From assembly GCA_964550165.1 (NCBI GenBank), contig CAZJYC010000114.1, positions 1 to 5,641 of the forward strand: a stretch of DNA of 5,641 nt, written 5' to 3'. Positions within the stretch are counted from its first letter, which is position 1. Every line of letters begins with the position of its first letter. Below are positions 1-5,631 of the stretch, piece by piece. The notes beneath the pieces are model-generated. The model was given only the letters and a program-made list of their open reading frames with translations, searched no databases and was not told the DNA's origin. The stretch is from CAZJYC01 sp964550165 (GTDB lineage Bacteria; Acidobacteriota; Aminicenantia; Aminicenantales; Aminicenantaceae). Made by a program: the position numbers and the translations under genes.

Positions 1-18
1 GAAGCAGGAATCCAGAAT
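1..18 (-). repeat. Edge-truncated copy of dispersed hairpin repeat
   Basis: The segment GGAATCCAGAA (7-17) repeats the right flank of the hairpin at 150-169, which reads GGGAATCCAGAA. It is also inverted relative to TGGATTCC at 27-34. This is what the end of a minus-oriented copy would look like if the rest lay before the window. Only one arm is visible, so the assignment depends on similarity to the other two copies. Confidence 0.4.
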
Positions 19-26
19 TGAAACAA

Positions 27-80
27 TGGATTCCGCATCAAAGCCTGCCCTGAGCGAAGCCGAATGGGTGCGGAATGACA
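27..80 (+). repeat. Dispersed hairpin repeat, plus orientation
   Basis: The arms ATTCCGCA (30-37) and TGCGGAAT (69-76) are perfectly complementary. The stem can extend inward by a T-G wobble and a C-G pair. The element begins TGGATTCC and ends GGAATGACA, the same terminal words as the reverse complement of the copy at 148-172. The loop of about 30 bases contains CCCTGAGCGAAGCCGAATGG, longer than in the second copy, so the two copies share ends but not interiors. Short repeats with these ends are, from memory, scattered between genes in many bacterial genomes. No protein-coding content is visible. Confidence 0.6.
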
Positions 81-120
81 ACTACTCAAAGCATGTGTGA
101 CAGACTATGCTGTTGTTAGA

Positions 121-224
121 AAGTTTTTAGACAATCAAAACGATTCGTCATTCCCGCGAAAGCGGGAATCCAGAAAAAATACGATTTGAGGCGGAGCCTC
201 AATTTGATTATTGTCTAAAAACTT
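121..224 (+). repeat. Self-complementary 104-base element, three-way-junction fold
   Basis: The ends AAGTTTTTAGACAAT (121-135) and ATTGTCTAAAAACTT (210-224) are exact inverted repeats of 15 bp. CAAA (136-139) continues the stem with TTTG (203-206) across a 3-base bulge. Inside lie two hairpins: ATTCCCGC/GCGGGAAT (150-169) with a GAAA loop, supported by TCGT/ACGA pairing (145-148 with 181-184), and TTGAGGC/GCCTCAA (186-202) with a GGA loop. Some 76 of 104 bases can pair. The GAAA loop is a GNRA tetraloop only when read on the plus strand. Possible identities are a MITE-like mobile repeat with terminal inverted repeats or a structured RNA. I see no clear target-site duplication. Confidence 0.6.
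148..172 (-). repeat. Dispersed hairpin repeat, minus orientation (dRS3-like)
   Basis: A perfect 8-bp stem, ATTCCCGC-GAAA-GCGGGAAT, lies at 150-169. Read on the minus strand it starts CTGGATTCC and ends GGAATGACG, matching the ends of the plus-oriented copy at 27-80. The 20-base core also fits the neisserial dRS3 consensus ATTCCC-N8-GGGAAT (established knowledge). Given the protein content this is more likely a look-alike or a broadly distributed repeat class than a sign of Neisseria. It is nested inside the larger self-complementary element at 121-224. Confidence 0.65.
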
Positions 225-373
225 ATTCGACGTAGCTTAGTAGGTCCACTATCCTATGTCTTGGATTGCCACAGAGTAAAAATATGAGTCGGAGCGTATT
301 GCCAGCATGCACAGTTTTGCTCAATCCTATCGAAAAAGGCATGTATAATTTACCTCAGGAACAGTCTTTTTTC

Positions 374-403
374 TTGACGGTAATATAGGTAATTTAGTAT
401 AAG
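374..403 (+). promoter_or_regulatory. Candidate sigma70 promoter of gene 1
   Basis: TTGACG (374-379) matches five of six bases of the -35 consensus, and TATAAG (398-403) matches five of six of the -10 consensus, with an 18-bp spacer. Transcription would begin near base 410 and give a leader of roughly 80 bases before the ATG at 490. This placement argues against translation from the TTG at 409, which would sit at or before the first transcribed base. The call rests on motif matches only; sigma factor preferences of the host are unknown. Confidence 0.5.
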
Positions 404-477
404 TATATTTGGTCGAGCCAGTGATTTATTTGTCCTCTGGTGTGTGGATTTTTCACAGATTTTCGATACAGGTTTGT

Positions 478-483
478 AGGAAG
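478..483 (+). promoter_or_regulatory. Ribosome binding site deciding the gene 1 start
   Basis: AGGAAG ends six bases before the ATG at 490, a good Shine-Dalgarno match and spacing. No comparable purine run precedes the in-frame TTG at 409 or the GTG at 421. The same bases form the codons Arg-Lys in the reading frame upstream of the ATG and align with Cys-Arg-Lys at the start of gene 2. Confidence 0.65.
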
Positions 484-489
484 TCTATT

Positions 490-3303
490 ATGTCAATAAA
501 AATGGTTTGTTTGGTTTCTTTTGTTTTAGTCCTGACTCTAACTGGTACAAATTCGGTCTTTAGTGCCGTTGTGATAGAACGCCAAGTTAATGAAAGCTCT
601 GATGATGCTGAAGAGGGTGTCCTCAGCGGCGGTATGGATTTAAGCAGCAGCGACCTGGAGATGCCCTATGAAGATGAAGGTATGGTTAATCCTCAAATAA
701 TAGGTATTCGCTTCCTGGATATCGCTGTTCCGAGGGGCTCTACCATCCCGCTGGCGTGGATGTGGTTCGATGTCGATGAGACAAAAGGCGGCACACTGCC
801 TGTTAGTCTTATCATCGAGGGTGAGCTGAGTCCGGATGCCGTTACATTTAGTTCGAGCGCGAATATTACCAGTAGGCCAAGAACGACAGCGAACACGGTC
901 TGGGTTCCGGCAAGATGGACTGCGACACATACAAAAGATTATACCTCTGATATCTCCCTTGTCATTGAGGAGATAGTCAACCAGCCTGCCTGGAAGAGCG
1001 GTAATGCACTGGTGCTGATAATTAGAGACGACCCGGCCAATCCCTCCCAAGGCCTCCGATGTGCCGAGTCCTGGGATGGAGCAGGGGCGAATATGGACCA
1101 AATCCCCTTGCTGCATATAGAATTTACGAATTGGTCTGCTATGGACCCCATCCCTGCTGATGGTGCTCTATATGAGGATAAATGGGCGACCTTGAGCTGG
1201 ACGCCGGGAGAGAATGCAGTCTCGCACAATGTCTATTTTGGCGAGAATTTCGACGATGTAAACACCGCAGCTAAAGAAGCATTCCAGGGCAACCAGACCC
1301 TGACGCATTTTATCGTTGGCTCTCCCGGTTCTGCTTATCCCGATGGTCTTGTTCCGGGCGCGACATACTACTGGCGCGTCGATGAGGTTGAGGCCGATGG
1401 TACTACGAAATACGAAGGTGAGGTCTGGAGCTTTTCGGTCCCCTCAAAGACCGCCTATAATCCCAACCCGCCTGACGGTACCGAACTTACGCCCGTAGAT
1501 GTAACCCTTAGCTGGACCGCAGGTTTCGATACGAAATTACACCATGTGTACTTCGGAGACAATTTTGACGACGTGAATGCCGGCACACCGGACACATACA
1601 AGGGCTCCGTGGCAGATCCAAACTATACTCCAGGTCGCCTTTCAGGGAAAACGGCCTATTATTGGCGGGTCGATGAGTTTGATGGCTCGGCCACCCATAA
1701 AGGCAATGTCTGGAGCTTTACAACAGTGCTCGACATACCCATTACTGACCCCAATCTTCTGTGCTGGTGGAGGTTTGATGATGGTGAGGGCACTGCTGCT
1801 ATTGATTCTTCCGGCCACAACCTTTATGGCACTGTTAATGGAGCAACCTGGGTACCAGATGGTCAAATAGGCGGTGCGCTGGACTTTGGCGGGGACGGTG
1901 ACCACGTCGTCAGCATTGATGCCGGAACCGCAATTAATGGTTTGAGCGCCATAACGGTCACCGTCTGGGTCAAGTCTAACTTGACAAGCACGGAGAAGGG
2001 CTTTGTCTGCTTTATTGACCCCGCCGGTGGTGACAACGGTGGAATGCGTTATGACGCGGAAAGCTACAAATGGCCGGGCGGTACGAACCTGATAAAGCTC
2101 TCGATGGATACGACCGCAGGTAATATGCAGTTGGAGGCTTCCGACAATACTCAGACCACACACTGGCAGCACGTTGCGCTGGTCTGGAGCAGTAATAATG
2201 ACCTGCAGTTGTACATCAACGGCCAGTTACACAAGCCAAGGGGCACCCAGGGCAGGGGCGGTACCATAGTGGCGACAAAGCTGATTGTTGGCAGGAGCGT
2301 GAAAGATGTGGGCGCCAATGATGGATGGGATGGCCTGATAGACGACGTCCGCGTCTATAACAAGGTGCTGACAGCAAACGAGATTAAACAGATTATGCGA
2401 GGTAACACGACACCTGCCTGGAACCCCAGCCCGAGTAATGGCGCTGTATATGTAAAGCAGATGCCGATTTTTAAGTGGGGTGCTGGAGACCATGCCGTTT
2501 CGCACCAGGTCTATTTTGGTACCGATAAAGAGGCCGTGAAAAACGCCAATATAGATTCCCCTGAATACAAAGGCAGCCGAAACCTCGGTTCTGAAAGTTA
2601 TGACCCTGGAAAGCTCCAGTGGGATACTACATACTATTGGCGGATTGATGAGGTTAATAATGTCAATCCCGACAGTCCCTGGAAAGGTAGCCTCTGGAGC
2701 TTTACTACAGCTAACTTCCTTGTAGTGGATGATTTTGAAGACTACGATGTTGGTAACAACGAGATATGGTGGTCGTGGATAGATGGCCTTGGCTATCCCG
2801 CGCGTGGTACTTTACCGGCCCATCCAGGTAATGGAACCGGCTCTATGGTCGGCGACGAAACCACCAGTTCTTATTGTGAGGAAACCATCGTCCATACCGG
2901 CAAACAATCGATGCCGCTCTTCTACGACAACAATCAGCAGGGTAAGCTCAAATACTCAGAGATTGAAAAAACATTGACTTATCCGCGTGACTGGACCGAG
3001 AATAATGTTAGCACGTTAACGATTTGGTTCAGGGGCAATTCGGATAATGCTGCTGAGCCGATGTATATTGCTCTCGATGGCGCTGCAGTGGTCTATAATG
3101 ATAATCCAAATGCAGCACAGATAGATGAATGGACCCAATGGAATATCGACCTGTCCGCCCCAGGCGGATTCGCAGACCAGGGTGTGAACCTTGCGAATGT
3201 TAATACAATTGCTATTGGTTTTGGCAACAGGAGCAATCCGCAGGTTGGCGGTTCAGGTAAAATGTGCTTCGATGATATTCGACTATATCGGCCGGTACCA
3301 TAA
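490..3303 (+). CDS. Secreted LamG / Fn3-like multidomain protein
   Basis: The product has 937 residues from ATG 490; an in-frame TTG at 409 would add 27. A signal peptide (1 to about 25, hydrophobic core V6-L17) shows export and has no lipobox cysteine. Next comes a beta-sandwich head (about 58-213; VDETKGG, SSSANITSRPRT, ESWDGAG, PLLHIEFT) seen, from memory, in many planctomycete and other environmental secreted proteins. It resembles DNRLRE/CBM-type folds and has no assigned function. Fn3-like repeats follow at 218-317 and 319-412, each with VYFGxNFDDVN and YYWRVDE. A LamG/concanavalin-A-like module (420-638) runs from CWWRFDDGEGT through WQHVALVW to GLIDDVRVYNKVL. A third Fn3-like repeat (639-741) and a C-terminal beta-rich module (742-937, VDDFEDY to FDDIRLYRP) end the protein. 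I see no catalytic motif, dockerin, LPXTG, PEP-CTERM or transmembrane anchor. Glycan binding or surface adhesion is inferred from LamG and the overall architecture. Confidence 0.93.
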   Translation: MSIKMVCLVSFVLVLTLTGTNSVFSAVVIERQVNESSDDAEEGVLSGGMDLSSSDLEMPYEDEGMVNPQIIGIRFLDIAVPRGSTIPLAWMWFDVDETKGGTLPVSLIIEGELSPDAVTFSSSANITSRPRTTANTVWVPARWTATHTKDYTSDISLVIEEIVNQPAWKSGNALVLIIRDDPANPSQGLRCAESWDGAGANMDQIPLLHIEFTNWSAMDPIPADGALYEDKWATLSWTPGENAVSHNVYFGENFDDVNTAAKEAFQGNQTLTHFIVGSPGSAYPDGLVPGATYYWRVDEVEADGTTKYEGEVWSFSVPSKTAYNPNPPDGTELTPVDVTLSWTAGFDTKLHHVYFGDNFDDVNAGTPDTYKGSVADPNYTPGRLSGKTAYYWRVDEFDGSATHKGNVWSFTTVLDIPITDPNLLCWWRFDDGEGTAAIDSSGHNLYGTVNGATWVPDGQIGGALDFGGDGDHVVSIDAGTAINGLSAITVTVWVKSNLTSTEKGFVCFIDPAGGDNGGMRYDAESYKWPGGTNLIKLSMDTTAGNMQLEASDNTQTTHWQHVALVWSSNNDLQLYINGQLHKPRGTQGRGGTIVATKLIVGRSVKDVGANDGWDGLIDDVRVYNKVLTANEIKQIMRGNTTPAWNPSPSNGAVYVKQMPIFKWGAGDHAVSHQVYFGTDKEAVKNANIDSPEYKGSRNLGSESYDPGKLQWDTTYYWRIDEVNNVNPDSPWKGSLWSFTTANFLVVDDFEDYDVGNNEIWWSWIDGLGYPARGTLPAHPGNGTGSMVGDETTSSYCEETIVHTGKQSMPLFYDNNQQGKLKYSEIEKTLTYPRDWTENNVSTLTIWFRGNSDNAAEPMYIALDGAAVVYNDNPNAAQIDEWTQWNIDLSAPGGFADQGVNLANVNTIAIGFGNRSNPQVGGSGKMCFDDIRLYRPVP
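1141..1725 (+). repeat. Fn3-like repeat pair R1-R2 of gene 1
   Basis: Two tandem modules of about 95-100 residues each share the skeleton [PNPxDG - LSWTxG - SHxVYFGxNFDDVN - YYWRVDE - KGxVWSF]. R1 carries a longer insert with the phrase YPDGLVPGATYYWR. This insert is also present in the first repeat of gene 2 (4174-4476) but absent from the second repeats. R1 therefore matches gene 2's first repeat better than its own neighbour, so the repeats had already diverged before the genes were duplicated. Confidence 0.8.
1726..2403 (+). other. LamG cassette present only in gene 1
   Basis: In gene 1, 678 bases (226 codons) separate WSFTT of repeat R2 from the start of R3. In gene 2 the equivalent junction is only 12 bases (4750-4761), and the flanking sequence resumes in register on both sides. 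The cassette encodes one complete LamG domain, with its opening CWWRFDD and closing LIDDVRVYNKVLTANEIKQI, and little else. It can be gained or lost without breaking frame. LamG folds in general bind glycans or matrix proteins, often with calcium; I cannot identify the ligand. Confidence 0.7.
2404..3300 (+). repeat. Duplicated R3 plus C-terminal block, copy 1
   Basis: This block of gene 1 aligns throughout with 4762-5628 of gene 2. The C-terminal module (2713-3300) differs from its partner (5056-5628) by about 34 substitutions over roughly 190 aligned residues plus two 3-residue gaps (QQG and PGG, present here only). Identical DNA runs include 36 bases (3022-3057 with 5356-5391) and 23 bases (3238-3260 with 5563-5585). 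The two copies are direct repeats in the same reading frame. Confidence 0.85.
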
Positions 3304-3396
3304 AAGCCGAAACCGGAAAAACCATAAGCTGTTTGAGTGGAGGTTCTTATTGATGAGGTTTTTTCAGGTCTGTTGAAAACAATCCGGAAAGGTCGG

Positions 3397-3417
3397 GTTT
3401 TGGTGTGTGGCCAAAAC
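3397..3417. promoter_or_regulatory. Dyad upstream of gene 2, candidate operator
   Basis: GTTTTGG (3397-3403) and CCAAAAC (3411-3417) are perfect inverted 7-bp arms around a 7-base centre. The dyad ends six bases before a TATAAT box and covers the position where a -35 element would lie, as repressor operators often do. It could instead act as an RNA hairpin after gene 1, but no T tract follows it. AAAACA (3413-3418) can alternatively pair with TGTTTT (3430-3435), which would exclude the first hairpin. No known regulator site is recognised. Confidence 0.35.
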
Positions 3418-3429
3418 ATAGTATATAAT
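3400..3429 (+). promoter_or_regulatory. Candidate promoter of gene 2
   Basis: TATAAT (3424-3429) is a perfect -10 match. The only -35 candidate at 18-bp spacing is TTGGTG (3400-3405), which keeps only the TTG, so the promoter would be weak or activator-dependent. If used, transcription would start near 3436, with a leader of about 27 bases before the ATG at 3463. Its presence would let gene 2 be expressed separately from gene 1, whose stop codon lies 159 bases before the gene 2 start. Confidence 0.35.
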
Positions 3430-3450
3430 TGTTTTAATTTAACTTTTTGA

Positions 3451-3456
3451 AGGAGG
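3451..3456 (+). promoter_or_regulatory. Strong ribosome binding site of gene 2
   Basis: A perfect AGGAGG ends six bases before ATG 3463, which fixes the start of gene 2 with confidence. It is a stronger match than the AGGAAG that serves gene 1, so translation of gene 2 may be more efficient. Confidence 0.85.
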
Positions 3457-3462
3457 ACTATT

Positions 3463-5631
3463 ATGTGTAGGAAATTGATTTATCTAATCTTATTTCTGAC
3501 AGTGTCTGGAATGGCTCACGGACAAGCCTTGGAGTGGGACCGCGCTGCTTACTGGGATGGGCGATATCCATCGGCCTGGTGTGGAGGTGGCCAGGGCATA
3601 CGAGACGGCCTTCAGGCTGCCGGCTACAAGATTCTCAATGCGGACCAGCTCAAGACGTGGATGGATGGTCACATCGCCGACAAAGCGTTAAGCGTGGTCG
3701 TGTTCTGTCAGGACGTTGTGCCCGCGACGGTTGCAGAGACGATGTCAAATACTTGTACGTTTCGAAAATATCTTGATGCTGGCGGTAAGGTGGTATGGTA
3801 TTCGGATTGGCCTATTTACTACCAGGGCAGCTCGGACAGCAGCATGGTCACGTGGGGCGGTTCCGGTGCGACCAGCGTACTGGGATTTAATGCCTCCAGC
3901 GGGCCGAATGACACCAACGAGGAAGTGGTTCTTACCGATGAAGGAATTGCCTGGGGGCTGACCCAAACCTGGCAGTCGCGTCGGCCAACGTCTGCTACTA
4001 TTACCGACAATTTTACAGTTCTGGCTACAATTAGCAGCGGAAGCGCAGCGGCGTGGGTGAAGCATTATCTGCCGGGCGATAAGTATCGAGGGTTTGTTCG
4101 GATATTCGACCGAGATGGCCAGGCCAACGTCGATGACATTATACGTATCGCAGAATACATGGCCATGAGGTCGGGAAGTCCCAATCCCGCCGATGGCGCC
4201 GTACATCCGGACACATGGGCATCTATAACCTGGGGGCCGGGTGCTTATGCAGCCTCGCACGATGTGTACTTTAGCGATAATTTCGACGATGTGAATGACG
4301 GAACCGCCGAGGCCTTCTATGGCAATCAGCCTTCGACTTATTTTACTGTCGGCTTTCCCGGATTTCCTTATCCGGATGGCCTTGTTCCAGGCACAACCTA
4401 CTATTGGCGGATAGATGATGTTGAGCAAGACGGCGTTACGAAATACAGAGGTAGTGTCTGGAGCTTTATGATTCCACCCAAGACCGCCTATGCACCCAAG
4501 CCGGCTAATGGTGCCGCGCTTGTAGCCCCCGATGTGAAGCTTAGCTGGACGGGAGGTTTCGGTTCAAAATTACACTATGTTTACTTCGGTGATAATTTTG
4601 ACGATGTCAATAGTGCGGTTGGAGGTGCTCCAATGGGAGCTGCGACCTATACTCCACCACCGCTTAAATTGGGTAAGACTTACTACTGGCGTGTCGATGA
4701 GTTTGATATTATCGCCACGTATAAAGGCGAAGTCTGGAGCTTTACTACTCAGGGCGCAGTCGGAAGCCCGAACCCCTCTAACGGCGCTGTGGATGTAAAG
4801 CATACGCCGATTCTTACCTGGTCGCCGGGAGTTAATGCGGCTTCTCACGAGGTCTATTTCGGCACAGATAAACAGGCCGTACGCAATGCCAATACAAGTT
4901 CGCCGGAGTATAAAGGCACTAAAGCCCTCGGTTCCGAGAGCTATGACCCCGGAAAGCTCCTGTGGAATACCACTTACTACTGGCGGATTGACGAAATCAA
5001 TAGTGCCAACCCCGACAGTCCGTGGATAGGTCCTGTCTGGAGCCTTACGACAGCCAACTTCATTATCGTAGACGACTTTGAGGACTACGACGTTGGCAAC
5101 AACGAGATATGGTGGTCGTGGAAAGATGGGCTTGGCTATGCCGCGCATGGTACTGCACCGGCCTATCCAGGTAACGGAACAGGCTCAATGGTCGGAGATG
5201 AAACTACCGGTTCTTATTGTGAGGAAACTATCGTTCACGGAGGCAGCCAATCGATGCCTTTATTCTTTGAAAACAGCGTCCTGAAGTATTCCGAGACAGA
5301 GAAGACGCTGATTTATCCCCGTGACTGGACTGAGAATGGTGTTAGCACATTAACAATTTGGTTCAGGGGCAATTCGGATAATGCTGCTGAGACATTATAT
5401 GTTGCTCTCAATGGCAGTGCGGTGGTCTCTCATGATAATCCTAATGCAGCACAGATAAATAGGTGGACGCAATGGAATATCGACCTTCAGGCCTTCGCAG
5501 ACCAGGGCATCAACCTGACAAATGTCAATACGATTGCTCTTGGATTAGGCAATAAGAAAAACCCGCAGGTTGGCGGTTCAGGTAAGATGTACTTCGATGA
5601 TATTCGTCTGTATAGGCCGGCACAACAATAG
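3463..5631 (+). CDS. Secreted GATase-like / Fn3-like multidomain protein
   Basis: The product has 722 residues and starts after a perfect AGGAGG. A classical signal peptide (MCRKLIYLILFL core, likely cut after AHG at 20) shows export. The N-terminal head (about 21-235) alternates predicted strands and helices: AAYWDGR, GGGQGIRDGLQAAGYKIL (41-58), LSVVVFCQDVVP (76-87), YLDAGGKVVWYSDWP (103-117). This suits a Rossmann/flavodoxin-like fold of the GATase1/ThuA-like kind. Cys82 follows a hydrophobic strand, but no GxCxG nucleophile motif or convincing His-Glu pair is seen, so it may not be an enzyme. Three Fn3-like repeats (238-338, 339-429, 434-531) and the C-terminal module (532-722, VDDFEDY to FDDIRLYRP) match those of gene 1 in order. 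The LamG cassette is absent. There is no visible membrane or wall anchor. It is a tandem paralogue of gene 1 with a replaced head; the ligand and role are unknown. Confidence 0.93.
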   Translation: MCRKLIYLILFLTVSGMAHGQALEWDRAAYWDGRYPSAWCGGGQGIRDGLQAAGYKILNADQLKTWMDGHIADKALSVVVFCQDVVPATVAETMSNTCTFRKYLDAGGKVVWYSDWPIYYQGSSDSSMVTWGGSGATSVLGFNASSGPNDTNEEVVLTDEGIAWGLTQTWQSRRPTSATITDNFTVLATISSGSAAAWVKHYLPGDKYRGFVRIFDRDGQANVDDIIRIAEYMAMRSGSPNPADGAVHPDTWASITWGPGAYAASHDVYFSDNFDDVNDGTAEAFYGNQPSTYFTVGFPGFPYPDGLVPGTTYYWRIDDVEQDGVTKYRGSVWSFMIPPKTAYAPKPANGAALVAPDVKLSWTGGFGSKLHYVYFGDNFDDVNSAVGGAPMGAATYTPPPLKLGKTYYWRVDEFDIIATYKGEVWSFTTQGAVGSPNPSNGAVDVKHTPILTWSPGVNAASHEVYFGTDKQAVRNANTSSPEYKGTKALGSESYDPGKLLWNTTYYWRIDEINSANPDSPWIGPVWSLTTANFIIVDDFEDYDVGNNEIWWSWKDGLGYAAHGTAPAYPGNGTGSMVGDETTGSYCEETIVHGGSQSMPLFFENSVLKYSETEKTLIYPRDWTENGVSTLTIWFRGNSDNAAETLYVALNGSAVVSHDNPNAAQINRWTQWNIDLQAFADQGINLTNVNTIALGLGNKKNPQVGGSGKMYFDDIRLYRPAQQ
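4174..4749 (+). repeat. Fn3-like repeat pair RA-RB of gene 2
   Basis: These are the counterparts of R1-R2 in gene 1 (1141-1725). RA has the YPDGLVPGTTYYWR insert like R1, and RB opens with PKTAYAPKPANG as R2 opens with SKTAYNPNPPDG. Both contain NFDDVN after the VYF strand. The third repeat of each gene (R3, RC) instead has VYFGTDK(E/Q)AV at the same place and a NPDSPW loop. Confidence 0.8.
4762..5628 (+). repeat. Duplicated repeat RC plus C-terminal block, copy 2
   Basis: This is the partner of 2404-3300. Repeat RC opens SPNPSNGAVDVKHTP, where R3 has SPSNGAVYVKQMP, and both share SESYDPGKL and TTYYWRIDE. The C-terminal module lacks the two short QQG and PGG insertions seen in gene 1. Synonymous differences dominate some stretches while others are identical, as expected for an older duplication that is conserved in protein and perhaps patched by gene conversion. 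Confidence 0.85.

Larger units (their letters stand above)
1..489. other. Gene-free upstream region with repeats and a promoter
   Basis: No open frame with a plausible start and ribosome binding site was found on either strand here. Bases 1-80 hold hairpin-repeat copies, 121-224 a self-complementary element, and 374-403 a promoter-like sequence. Bases 478-483 carry the ribosome binding site of the downstream gene. Bases 81-120 and 225-373 show no structure or motif I can name, apart from an isolated TATAAT at 344-349 that lacks a -35 partner. The region looks more AT-rich than the genes, which fits ordinary intergenic DNA in which short repeats have accumulated. Confidence 0.8.

Noticed and set aside
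1..224. CRISPR array
   Set aside because: The repeats alternate in orientation and vary in interior and spacing. There is no regular direct repeat and spacer pattern, and no cas gene in the window.
121..224. Full insertion sequence
   Set aside because: It has inverted ends but is only 104 bases long, with no transposase frame and no clear target duplication. At most it is a MITE-like remnant.
317..349. TTGCTC ... TATAAT as a promoter for gene 1
   Set aside because: The spacer is 21 bp, outside the usual 16-19, and the -35 match is poor. The pair at 374-403 is better.
409..489. N-terminal extension of gene 1 from TTG 409
   Set aside because: There is no ribosome binding site before 409, and the likely transcription start is near 410. 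The extension would put 27 mostly uncharged, atypical residues in front of a good signal peptide, whereas ATG 490 has AGGAAG at proper spacing.
1642..2172. Open minus-strand frame of 176 codons
   Set aside because: It overlaps the LamG region of gene 1 on the opposite strand and has no recognisable domain. The plus-strand frame is clearly the coding one.
3315..3365. Intrinsic terminator after gene 1
   Set aside because: GGAAAAACC and ATAAG can pair with CTTAT and GGTTTTTTC only as a broken, AT-rich stem with a large loop. The T run is part of the stem rather than following a GC-rich hairpin.
3745..4428. Open minus-strand frame of 227 codons
   Set aside because: It lies entirely inside gene 2 and has low-complexity, unfamiliar protein content. 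No ribosome binding site was seen. It is the antisense shadow of a strongly supported gene.
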